From assembly GCA_937976375.1 (NCBI GenBank), contig CALJRU010000072.1, forward strand, positions 1 through 50,375: 50,375 bases of DNA, given 5' to 3'. Made by a program: the position numbers and the translations under genes. This DNA is from an uncultured Peptococcaceae bacterium. GTDB taxonomy: Bacteria > Bacillota > Peptococcia > Peptococcales > Peptococcaceae. The notes under the pieces are model-generated. The model had not been told where the DNA came from. It was given only the letters and a program-made list of their open reading frames with translations, and ran no database searches. Below, piece by piece: positions 42,297 to 50,312 of the stretch; position 1 is the stretch's first letter, and every line of letters starts with the position of its first letter.

Positions 42297-43469
42297 ATGA
42301 AAAAAATTACTGCTCTTGCACTGACACTCTGCATGTGTCTGCTGATGTTTGCCGGCTGCGGCAGCAACGACAACGCTGCCACTTCCCAGGCATCATCGTC
42401 CAGCGCTGAAAGCAGCGCCGCCAGCGAGTCGGCCACAGGCACGAGAACCGTCACCGACATGGGCGGCCGTGAGGTCACCATCAAAGGGGAAGTGAAAAGC
42501 ATCGTCAACCTCTGGCCATCTTACACCACGACCCTCTATGTCCTCGGTGCTGGTGATTTGGTATCAGCTGTGGGCACCAACAGCACGGTGAACAGCTGGA
42601 CCGAGTTCTTCTACCCTCGTTCCGCGGAAATCCAAGCCCTCGGCGGCACCACGCCAAACGTGGAAGAAATTGCAGCCCTGGACCCTGATCTCGTGATTCT
42701 GCATCCAAGCTCTGTGCAGGCTGGCTACGACAAGCAGCTGGAAGAACTTGGCATTCCAGCACTCAATGTCAACTTCGACAGCTACGAAACCATGATCGAG
42801 TCGCTGAACGTTCTCGGTCAGGCCGTTGGCGGCGATGTCCAGAAAAAAGTGGACAAGCTCACCAAGACCATTTCCGACAAGCTTGAAAACAACCGTAAAT
42901 TGACTGCAGACCTTTCTGACGAAGACAAGCCAGTCGTTTACTACATCTCTGGCATCAACGACAGCCTCACCGGCACCATGGCTGGCGAAGACACCTTCCA
43001 GGAAAGCTGGGTTGAAGCAAACGGTGGTATTTACGCCGGCGCTCAGCTTGAAGTGGGCGAAGATGCCGAAGAAGTTGTCGCAGAAGACGTGCTGGCATTG
43101 AACCCAGATGTCATCATGATCGGCAATGTTTACCAGCATAAGCTCGTGGAAGAACTGCAGAACACCCCTGGCTGGCAGGATCTTGACGCTGTCAAGAATG
43201 GCCGTGTGTACACGATTCCTCTCGGCTGCTGGGGCTGGGACCGTTTCGGTGCTGAAAGCGCCATGATGCTTGATTACGCCCTCTATTGCATCCAGCCAAA
43301 AATCGCTGAAGAAAACAACATCACCCGCGACATGCTGATTGAAGAAACCATCGATTTCTACAAGACCTACAACAGCACTGAACTGACCAAAGAACAGGCC
43401 GGTTATCTGCTCGACGGTCTGAGTCCTACCGGCGGTGATCTGCTGGAAGAACGTGAAGGGCAGCAGTAA
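42297..43469 (+). CDS. Metal-chelate ABC transporter, substrate-binding lipoprotein
   Basis: A 390-residue protein with a lipoprotein signal peptide (lipobox FAGC, Cys21) and a Ser/Ala-rich linker, then a BtuF/FepB-type binding fold (TVTDMGGREVTI, EEIAALDPDLVILH, LALNPDVIMIGN). It would sit on the outer face of the membrane and deliver ligand to the permease. The late LGCWGWDRFGAES segment resembles those in siderophore- and MolA-type proteins. Ligand could be an iron chelate, corrinoid, or molybdate/tungstate. AGGAGAG precedes the ATG. The stop overlaps the permease start by one base. Confidence 0.9.
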   Translation: MKKITALALTLCMCLLMFAGCGSNDNAATSQASSSSAESSAASESATGTRTVTDMGGREVTIKGEVKSIVNLWPSYTTTLYVLGAGDLVSAVGTNSTVNSWTEFFYPRSAEIQALGGTTPNVEEIAALDPDLVILHPSSVQAGYDKQLEELGIPALNVNFDSYETMIESLNVLGQAVGGDVQKKVDKLTKTISDKLENNRKLTADLSDEDKPVVYYISGINDSLTGTMAGEDTFQESWVEANGGIYAGAQLEVGEDAEEVVAEDVLALNPDVIMIGNVYQHKLVEELQNTPGWQDLDAVKNGRVYTIPLGCWGWDRFGAESAMMLDYALYCIQPKIAEENNITRDMLIEETIDFYKTYNSTELTKEQAGYLLDGLSPTGGDLLEEREGQQ

Positions 43470-44518
43470 TGAGCGATCGTGCAAGCACCCCAACGCCGTT
43501 TTCCCAACATCGCGCAAGATACGCTGCAACGCTTGTGATCAGCATTGTGCTGCTTTTATTCACCATCGTGCTCTCGCTGGCTGTCGGACGCTACAGCATT
43601 CCCCTTGGTGAAACGGCACGCATTCTGCTGTCGCATGTGCTGCCAATCACGCAGTCACCGGAAGAAATCGAAAGCGCCGTCGTCCTCTCTCTGCGCCTGC
43701 CGCGCACCATTGCCGCCGCCCTCGTCGGGGCGGCAATGGCTTTATCTGGCGCCACCTATCAGAGCATCTTCAAGAACCCAATGTGTTCGCCGGACCTGCT
43801 CGGGGTGACATCCGGCGCCTGTGTAGGGGCGGCCATCGCCATCCTCATGAATCTCGGCAGCGGCGGCATCCAGATTTTTGCCTTCGTCTTCGGGATCGTC
43901 ACAGTGGTACTGACGGTGTCCATTCCACGACTCATGCGCAACGAATCCACCACCATTCTCATCTTGTCAGGGATCGTTGTCGGCAGCCTGATGTCTTCAA
44001 TCATGAACATCATCAAATTCATCGCCGACACCGACACAGAACTCGCCGAAATCACCTATTGGACCATGGGCTCCTTTGCCACGGTGTCACTGCCCGACAT
44101 GGTGCCTGTGCTGCCAACCATTCTCATTCCCGTCATCATCATCATGCTCATGCGCTATCGGCTCAATGTGCTGTCTCTCGGCGACGATGAAGCCCGCTCA
44201 CTCGGCGTGAATCTGCGCGCCACCCGCGGCATCTTCATCCTCTGCTCCACCCTGATCACGGCCAGCTGTGTCTGCCTCTGCGGCACCATCGGCTGGGTGG
44301 GACTAGTGATTCCGCACTGCGCGCGCCTCATCATCGGTGCCGACAACCGCCGCATGCTGCCTGTGGCCATGCTTCTGGGCGGCATCTTCATGCTCATCAT
44401 CGACATTCTCTGCCGTACCCTGAGCGCTGCAGAGCTGCGCATCGGCATTCTCACCGGGATCATCGGCGCACCGTTCTTTATCTTCATTCTCGTTAAACAA
44501 AGTAGGAATTTGCGATGA
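43469..44518 (+). CDS. FecCD/BtuC-type ABC transporter permease
   Basis: A 349-residue integral membrane protein with about ten helices. Typical marks are LRLPRTIAAALVGAAMALSGATYQSIFKNP near residue 75-105, GVTSGACVGAA, and the coupling region before GWVGLVIPHCARLIIGADNR, with a C-terminal GIITGIIGAPFFIFIL-like end. It forms the dimeric channel of a type II importer. It is coupled by one-base overlap to the lipoprotein gene and by 4 bases to the ATPase gene. Confidence 0.95.
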   Translation: MSDRASTPTPFSQHRARYAATLVISIVLLLFTIVLSLAVGRYSIPLGETARILLSHVLPITQSPEEIESAVVLSLRLPRTIAAALVGAAMALSGATYQSIFKNPMCSPDLLGVTSGACVGAAIAILMNLGSGGIQIFAFVFGIVTVVLTVSIPRLMRNESTTILILSGIVVGSLMSSIMNIIKFIADTDTELAEITYWTMGSFATVSLPDMVPVLPTILIPVIIIMLMRYRLNVLSLGDDEARSLGVNLRATRGIFILCSTLITASCVCLCGTIGWVGLVIPHCARLIIGADNRRMLPVAMLLGGIFMLIIDILCRTLSAAELRIGILTGIIGAPFFIFILVKQSRNLR

Positions 44519-45285
44519 TATTAGACGTACAAAATCTCAGTTTTTCATACGACAAAAAACGCACCATCTTTCATGATGTGAGCTTCTCCCTCGACAAAGG
44601 CGAGGTGCTTTCCATTCTCGGCACCAACGGCGCCGGCAAATCGACGCTGCTCAACTGCATCGCCAATCTGCTCAAGCCCAAATCTGGCAGCATCTGCCTC
44701 AACGGCACGCCCATGCAGGACATGAGCATGCGCGACATTGCCAAGGTCATCGGCTATGTGCCCCAGGTGCATCTGCCGACCTACGCCTTCACGGTGCGTG
44801 ATTTCACCGTCATGGGCCGCTCGCCTTACATCGGTGCCTTTGGCAGCCCGTCCAAAGACGACTACGCCATCGCCGACGACGCTCTCAACCGCCTTGGCAT
44901 CTATCACCTGCGCGACAAGCTCTACACGGAAATTTCCGGCGGCGAGCGCCAGCAGGTCACCATTGCCCGCGCCCTGACCCAGCAGCCGCAGATCATCCTG
45001 TTGGATGAACCGACCGCCCACCTGGACTATGGCAACCAATTCCGCGTGGTGCAGATGGTCAGCCAGCTGGCCGACGAAGGCTATGCCCTGATCATGACCA
45101 CCCACAACCCCGATCACGCCATCATTCTCAATGGCAAGGTCGCCATTCTTGATCGCCAGGGCGTGCTCGATGTGGGCCTGGCAAGCGATTCCCTCAACGG
45201 TGAAACCTTGTCGAAACTCTACGGGCTGTCGATCAAGACCGTCTACGATCCAGATGCCAAGCGCAACATTTGCGTCGTCGTGTAA
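44515..45285 (+). CDS. ABC transporter ATPase, FepC/BtuD/MolC type
   Basis: This 256-residue ATP-binding subunit has Walker A GTNGAGKST, Q-loop GYVPQVH, signature ISGGERQQVTIARAL, Walker B IILLDEPTAHLD and the switch His in MTTHNPDHA. It powers the importer formed with the preceding permease. The start overlaps the permease stop by 4 bases. The fusion-protein gene follows after 15 bases with a strong ribosome site, so it belongs to the same operon. Confidence 0.96.
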   Translation: MILDVQNLSFSYDKKRTIFHDVSFSLDKGEVLSILGTNGAGKSTLLNCIANLLKPKSGSICLNGTPMQDMSMRDIAKVIGYVPQVHLPTYAFTVRDFTVMGRSPYIGAFGSPSKDDYAIADDALNRLGIYHLRDKLYTEISGGERQQVTIARALTQQPQIILLDEPTAHLDYGNQFRVVQMVSQLADEGYALIMTTHNPDHAIILNGKVAILDRQGVLDVGLASDSLNGETLSKLYGLSIKTVYDPDAKRNICVVV

Positions 45286-45300
45286 AAAGGAGGAACGACC

Positions 45301-46611
45301 ATGAGCATTTACACCGACTATCTGCCGGAATTAAAAACCACCACCCTGTTTCAGGGCATTGCCGACCAGGACATCGTCGCGCTTCTGGACGCCATGCAGC
45401 CAGCGATCATCCATGTCAAAGCCGGCGACACCATGCCGGAAATGGCACCTGCTCATTTCCGCATGTTTCTGCGCGCCACGCCTGCAAAGGAACTGGCACC
45501 GCGCGCCTTTCAGTATGACATGCCGAAATTTGGCGAACCGGGCATGCTGATGCATGAAATCCCAACCTTGTCGCGCATGGGCGACACCCTCGCTCCGCGT
45601 CGAAGCGGCCACGCACGGCCTTTCCACAAGCCGCATCCGCTGCCTTACGACGCCGACATTCTCGAGTTCACAGAAAACGCCATGACCACCTTCTACGACA
45701 GCGCCATTGCCCCTGCACAGGGACAGCTGCTGCGCAATTTTCTCGGCGTCCTCGCCCAGAAGGTCAACGATGTGCGCCATGAGCTCTTTCTCATTCGCGA
45801 CTGCCGCGACATGTACTGCGAACGCGACAAAACCCTGCAGATTTTCACCGCCGGCGTCGCTCTGAAAGTGGTCACCGCCACGGCCCAGCGCTGGAACCTG
45901 GCCCATCCTGAACGGCAGGCCGAGGTCCACACCGGCGGCTCCATCGATCTGGTGCGCCGCATTCTCGCTGGTGAACGCTGCGACCTGCTCGTCACCGCCG
46001 ACGACACCACCATTGCACAAATGCTGATGCCCGCCCATGCCGACGGCTACATCACCTTTGCCTCGAACAAAATGGTCATCAGCGCCAGCAAAGGCGCGAG
46101 CATTGCCGACGACAACTGGAAAGAAAAGCTCCTCGCTCCGGATGCCACCTTCTATCACAAGAGCCCTTACGGCGACCCAGGCGGCTACCGCGGCGTCATG
46201 GCCTTAATGCTGGCCAACGCGGTGGAACCCGGCCTTGGTGACCGGCTCATGGCGCATCCCGGCCACATCGGCATGGACCCTGCCCTGACGCCAGCCACGG
46301 CACCAGCCCACCAGTACACCATCGAGTACTACTCAGCGGCGGCATCGCGCGGCGCCCAGTTCGCCAACCTGCCGGATGAGATGAACCTCTCCAATCCAGC
46401 GCTGGCCGATGTTTACGCCACTGCAACCTTCGCAGTGGACGCCGACAACACCGTTGCCGGTGCGCCCATCACCCATGGGGTCACCATTCATTCGGGCGCT
46501 GTGTTCAAGGACGACGCCAAAGCCTTCCTGGCCGATTTCCTCACCAACGACTTTGCCGCCTGGCATTTTCTGCCGGCCCACGCCGTCCACGGCCGCAATC
46601 CATTGCAATAA
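45301..46611 (+). CDS. Crp/Fnr-like sensor half fused to a ModA/WtpA-like oxyanion-binding domain
   Basis: A 436-residue protein without signal peptide or membrane helix. Residues 1-45 (LFQGIADQDIVALLDAM ... HVKAGD) and about 120-175 (LLRNFLGVLAQKVNDVRHEL) look like the start and the dimerisation helix of a Crp/Fnr regulator, with a divergent middle and no winged helix. From residue 179 a substrate-binding-protein fold follows: LQIFTAGVALKVV, GGSIDLVRRILAGERCDLLVTAD, FASNKMVISAS, and DPGGYRGVMALMLA, as in molybdate/tungstate-binding ModA/WtpA. Being cytoplasmic and last in the importer operon, it may be an intracellular oxyanion sensor. AAAGGAGG precedes the ATG. The function is inferred. Confidence 0.72.
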   Translation: MSIYTDYLPELKTTTLFQGIADQDIVALLDAMQPAIIHVKAGDTMPEMAPAHFRMFLRATPAKELAPRAFQYDMPKFGEPGMLMHEIPTLSRMGDTLAPRRSGHARPFHKPHPLPYDADILEFTENAMTTFYDSAIAPAQGQLLRNFLGVLAQKVNDVRHELFLIRDCRDMYCERDKTLQIFTAGVALKVVTATAQRWNLAHPERQAEVHTGGSIDLVRRILAGERCDLLVTADDTTIAQMLMPAHADGYITFASNKMVISASKGASIADDNWKEKLLAPDATFYHKSPYGDPGGYRGVMALMLANAVEPGLGDRLMAHPGHIGMDPALTPATAPAHQYTIEYYSAAASRGAQFANLPDEMNLSNPALADVYATATFAVDADNTVAGAPITHGVTIHSGAVFKDDAKAFLADFLTNDFAAWHFLPAHAVHGRNPLQ

Positions 46612-46622
46612 TCGACCTTTAT

Positions 46623-46652
46623 GAGCTGCGGATTTTCCGCGGCTCTTTTTTA
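46623..46652 (+). terminator. Terminator of the metal-importer operon
   Basis: GAGCTGCGGA and TCCGCGGCTC (stem of about 9 bp with one G-U, small T loop) are followed by TTTTTTATTT, 12 bases after the fusion-protein stop. Confidence 0.85.
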
Positions 46653-46678
46653 TTTGCTGTCCTGTGGGCCCGGCGCTA

Positions 46679-46687
46679 TGATATAAT
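46679..46687 (+). promoter_or_regulatory. Extended -10 promoter of the H-cluster sensor operon
   Basis: TGA-TATAAT (46679-46687) is a perfect extended -10 element. No good -35 hexamer is visible at 17 bases. The predicted start lies about 28 bases before the ATG. Confidence 0.62.
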
Positions 46688-46721
46688 AAAATAAGATTAT
46701 GCAACGAAAGGACCCACGCCC

Positions 46722-48407
46722 ATGAGCATCCTCGAATTTAAAAAAGTCAACTGCAAAGACTGCTACAAATGTGTGCGCTACTGCCCGGTCAAATCCATCC
46801 GGGTCAAGGACCACGCCGCCTCCATATTGCCTGGTGAATGCATCCTCTGCGGCAACTGCACCATCGTCTGCCCGCAGCACGCCAAGGAAGACATCAACGA
46901 TGTGCCAATGATCAAGGTGCTGCTCGCTCAGCATGAAACCGTCATCGCCATTGTTGCGCCAAGCTTTGCCGCTTACTTCAACACCTCGTTCGAAAACATG
47001 AAAAGCGGCCTGCGCAAGCTTGGCTTTGCCGATGTGTTCGAGGTCGCCGAAGGTGCCTACCTCGTCAAGCACGAATACGAGCGCATCGTCGCCGAAGATC
47101 CTTCGCAAACCTGGATCACCTCCTGCTGCGCCAGCGTCAACTACTACATCCGCCGCCATCGTCCCGAAGCAGCGAAATACCTGCTGCCGGTGCTCACCCC
47201 GATGAAAGCCATCGCCAAGCGCCTGCGTGAGCAATACCCAGAGGCCAAGTTTGTCTTTATCGGCCCTTGCCTGTCAAAAAAGGGCGAAGCCTTTGAAAAC
47301 GGCAGCAACGTGTCGGCGGTGCTCCTCTTCGAAGAGCTCGAAGAGTGGCTTGCTGAAAACGACATCATCATCCGCGAAGATGAGCATTTCAAAAACACAC
47401 CGCGCCTGAGCCGCCTCTTCCCAATGTCAAACGGCATCCTCGCAACCATGCACAAAGAGCCGGGCATCGACTATCTGCCGATCAGCGGCTTTGATGGCGT
47501 CAAGCAAACCATCGACGACGTCATTGACGGCAAACTGCCCCACTGCTTCATCGAAATGAACTTCTGCAAAGGCGGCTGTGTCGGCGGCCCATCCTTCCGG
47601 CGCAAATCCCTGGGCACCCTGCGCGGCGCCGTCAAGACCCGCCAATCTGCTGGCACCGATGACTACACACAGGACTACAACGTTGACACCAGCCTGGACA
47701 TTGCCACCACCTTCCAGACCAAGCGCGTCTTCCGCCTCGAACCGACCAAGGAACAGATCGAAGCGGTGCTGCGCCAAATGGACAAATTCTCGCCGGAAGA
47801 TGAACTCAACTGCGGCATGTGCGGCTACTCCACCTGCCGCGAAAAAGCCCGTGCTGTGCTCTTTGGCAAGGCCGAAATCGACATGTGCATGCCTTACATC
47901 CGCAAGCGCGCCGAAAACTACGCCGGCAACATCATCGACAGCATGCCAAGCGGCATCATCAGCGTCGACATGTCCCTCAACATCGCCCAGGCCAACCCTG
48001 CTGCCTGCGCCATCTTTGGGCTCGACGCCGCCAGCCTCATCGGCCAGCCCATCGGCACCATCCTCGACGAATCCAACTTTGTCGATCTGCTTGCCGGTGA
48101 CGAAACGACAACGTCCGCCAGCATCTACCTGCCTGACTACGGCCTCTATCTCGACGAAACCCTGCAGGTCAACCGCGACGCCAACCTCATCATCTGCATT
48201 TTGAAAAACGTCACCGAAGAAAAAACACGCCACCGCCGCACCATGCAGAAACGCCAGCAAACCGCTGCCATCGCCGACCAGATCGTCGAAAAGCAGCTGC
48301 GCATGGTCCACGAAATCGCCTCCCTGCTTGGCGAAACAGCGGCCGAAACCAAAATTGCCATCAGCGACCTCAAAGAATCTGTGATCACGGAGGACGACCA
48401 TGACTAA
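46722..48407 (+). CDS. Group C-like [FeFe]-hydrogenase sensor with PAS domain (HydS type)
   Basis: A 561-residue protein. Two [4Fe-4S] motifs (CKDCYKCVRYCP near 10, CILCGNCTIVCP near 41) precede an H-cluster domain with TSCCAS (133), GPCLSKKGE (181) and FCKGGCVGGP (281). Then comes a separate CGMCGYSTC cluster motif (364) with a later cysteine, and a PAS domain (about 395-490), closed by helices. This order is that of the group C H-cluster proteins thought to sense H2 or redox state. No histidine kinase domain is attached; the output is probably the phosphatase gene that overlaps its end by 8 bases. Confidence 0.88.
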   Translation: MSILEFKKVNCKDCYKCVRYCPVKSIRVKDHAASILPGECILCGNCTIVCPQHAKEDINDVPMIKVLLAQHETVIAIVAPSFAAYFNTSFENMKSGLRKLGFADVFEVAEGAYLVKHEYERIVAEDPSQTWITSCCASVNYYIRRHRPEAAKYLLPVLTPMKAIAKRLREQYPEAKFVFIGPCLSKKGEAFENGSNVSAVLLFEELEEWLAENDIIIREDEHFKNTPRLSRLFPMSNGILATMHKEPGIDYLPISGFDGVKQTIDDVIDGKLPHCFIEMNFCKGGCVGGPSFRRKSLGTLRGAVKTRQSAGTDDYTQDYNVDTSLDIATTFQTKRVFRLEPTKEQIEAVLRQMDKFSPEDELNCGMCGYSTCREKARAVLFGKAEIDMCMPYIRKRAENYAGNIIDSMPSGIISVDMSLNIAQANPAACAIFGLDAASLIGQPIGTILDESNFVDLLAGDETTTSASIYLPDYGLYLDETLQVNRDANLIICILKNVTEEKTRHRRTMQKRQQTAAIADQIVEKQLRMVHEIASLLGETAAETKIAISDLKESVITEDDHD

Positions 48408-49569
48408 AGCAATGCCCCAAGACATCTTTCTCGACCGCGCCGTCATCACCCACAACCACGACGGCGAAGGCCTCTGCGGCGACTTCTACGGCGAATTTGG
48501 CAGCACCGAGCATCCTGTCGCCGTCCTTTCCGACGGCATGGGCAGCGGCGTCAAGGCCAACATCATGTCCACCATCACCTCCACCATTCTCGGGCGCCTG
48601 CTGGAACACGGCCTGCCCCTGGCGGAGTGCGTCGACACCATCGCCGCCTCGCTGCCCCTGTGCAAAGAACGCGGCATGGCCTACGCCACCTTCACCGCCG
48701 CTCAGATCCGCGGCGACCAGCTCTTTCTCGTGGAATACGGCAACCCGCCCTGCATCCTCTTTCGCGGCGGCAAAGCCCTGCCTACCCAATGTCAGGTGCG
48801 CTTTGTCGGCGACAAAGAAATCCACGAACGCACCCTGCGCATCCAAAGCGGTGACCTGCTGCTCATGATGAGCGACGGCGTCACCCATGCCGGCATCGGC
48901 GTCAGCACCATCGACGGCTGGTCCATCCAGGAAATCGGCGACTTTCTCTCTGGCACCGACCTGGCTGGCAACTGCGCCGCCGTCACCGCCGCCCTGCTCG
49001 ATGAACGCTGCAACACCATGAGCGACGGCCAGTTTGGCGACGACCGCACCATCGCTGTGCTGCGTTTCTGCCCGCATTCTACCGCCAACATCGTCATGGG
49101 CCCGCCTGCCCGCGGCCACGATGAAAAAGCAGCCCTGCGCCTCTTTTTCTCCAAGCGCGGCAAACACATCGTCTGCGGCGGCACCACCAGCCAGATCGTC
49201 GCCAACTACCTTGGCAAGCCCCTCGAGCTCATCCAGGGCTCCGGCGATGCCGACGTGCCCGACATGGGCCGCATCGAAGGCGTCGACCTCACCACCGAAG
49301 GCATCATCACCCTGCAGCACACCCTGGCGCTGCACGAACGCATCGCTGCCGATCCGGACCACATTCTCAGCCTCGGACAGCGGCCAGACGAGCTGCTCTA
49401 CCGCGCCCTGTTCATGGAGAGCACCAACATCAACATCTTCTTCGGCACCGCCTTCAACGACGCCCACAGCGGCACCAACATTGCCTTCGACAACAAAATC
49501 ACCGCCATCAAAACCCTCTGCCGAAAGCTCGAAGAAGCCGGCAAAAAAACCAGCATCCAGTATTACTAA
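48400..49569 (+). CDS. SpoIIE-type PP2C serine/threonine phosphatase
   Basis: A 389-residue protein. Residues about 15-230 are a PP2C-like SpoIIE domain with the metal-binding aspartates in LCGDFYGEF, VLSDGMGSG, MMSDGV and FGDDRTIAVL. About 150 further residues follow, with VCGGTTSQIVANYLGK and GVDLTTEGIITL, a domain I do not recognise by name. It overlaps the H-cluster sensor by 8 bases, so it is its likely output, dephosphorylating an unknown protein. No membrane segment is visible. A strong terminator follows. Confidence 0.88.
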   Translation: MTKAMPQDIFLDRAVITHNHDGEGLCGDFYGEFGSTEHPVAVLSDGMGSGVKANIMSTITSTILGRLLEHGLPLAECVDTIAASLPLCKERGMAYATFTAAQIRGDQLFLVEYGNPPCILFRGGKALPTQCQVRFVGDKEIHERTLRIQSGDLLLMMSDGVTHAGIGVSTIDGWSIQEIGDFLSGTDLAGNCAAVTAALLDERCNTMSDGQFGDDRTIAVLRFCPHSTANIVMGPPARGHDEKAALRLFFSKRGKHIVCGGTTSQIVANYLGKPLELIQGSGDADVPDMGRIEGVDLTTEGIITLQHTLALHERIAADPDHILSLGQRPDELLYRALFMESTNINIFFGTAFNDAHSGTNIAFDNKITAIKTLCRKLEEAGKKTSIQYY

Positions 49570-49575
49570 ACCGCC

Positions 49576-49620
49576 AACGCCCGCACAGACACCGCCCCTG
49601 TCTGCTGCGGGCGTTTTTTT
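49576..49620 (+). terminator. Terminator after the phosphatase gene
   Basis: AACGCCCGCACAGACA pairs with TGTCTGCTGCGGGCGTT (one bulged C), 7-base loop, followed by TTTTTTG. It begins 6 bases after the stop codon. Confidence 0.92.
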
Positions 49621-49884
49621 GCGCCCAGAGCAGCCTCTGCCCCACACTCCGCCGACCTCGGTCGCTGCTGCATCTGCGCGCCTTTCTCTAAAAATCACCC
49701 ATACATGAAGTGTACCACGTTGTCCCTGAATAATCAACAATATCAGCTCTTTCTCTAATTTTCGCCACTATTGTTTCTCTATTGGAAACACTCTCCAAGT
49801 ATGAACGAACGCTCCGTGCAGACCACGCCGCCTTCCGCCCTGCGCAGCTTTGCCAGTTTGCCCTGAAACGACGCCAGGTAATAG
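49621..49884. other. Intergenic stretch without recognisable gene
   Basis: Between the phosphatase terminator and the tandem repeats I see no RNA gene and no supported coding region. A minus-strand open frame ending at 49688 continues into the repeat DNA, but it has no family resemblance and no convincing ribosome site. Confidence 0.55.
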
Positions 49885-50020
49885 GGCCCCCTCTCCGTGG
49901 TGCAGCGGCAGCTGCACACACCCGCCCCAGCAAAGCGCAGCCAAGCGTCAACAATAGAGAGAGATCCCTAGCCTTCACCTTATCCTTTGCTTTTGCCTTA
50001 GCCTTTGCTTTATCCTTATC

Positions 50021-50129
50021 CTTAGCTAGATTTGCTAGATATTTTTCTAGCATTGCTAGCTTTTGCTAGGAAAATTGTAGCATTGCTAGCTTTCGCTAGA
50101 AAAATTGCAGCATCGCTGGACATCACCAG
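50021..50129. repeat. 30-base CTAG stem-loop repeats, first array
   Basis: Units at 50051-50080 and 50081-50110 (pattern CATTGCTAGCTTT(T/C)GCTAG then AAAATTG(T/C)AG), flanked by degenerate units on both sides. Each has the inverted repeat CTAGC-NNNN-GCTAG. Confidence 0.8.
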
Positions 50130-50312
50130 AGGATAAAGCCCCGCCTCCGTGGTGCAGCGGCAGCTGCACACATCCCCCCCGCAAAGCGCCGCCAGGCGTC
50201 AACAACACAGAGAGAGATCCCTAGCCTTCACCTTATCCTTTGCTTTTGCCTTATCCCTTTGCCTTATCCTTTACCTTTACCTTTGCCTTATCCTTAGCTA
50301 GATTCGCTAGAC

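Noticed and set aside
48385..49740. Minus-strand open frame of 451 codons opposite the phosphatase gene
   Set aside because: It is an antisense shadow rich in Gly/Ala/Val/Asp, crosses the terminator at 49576-49620, and has no recognisable motif.
49688..50053. Minus-strand open frame with Lys-Ala/Lys-Asp repeats
   Set aside because: The Lys-rich part is the CCTTNN satellite read backwards. The second repeat copy has a 7-base unit that breaks the frame, and there is no good ribosome site.
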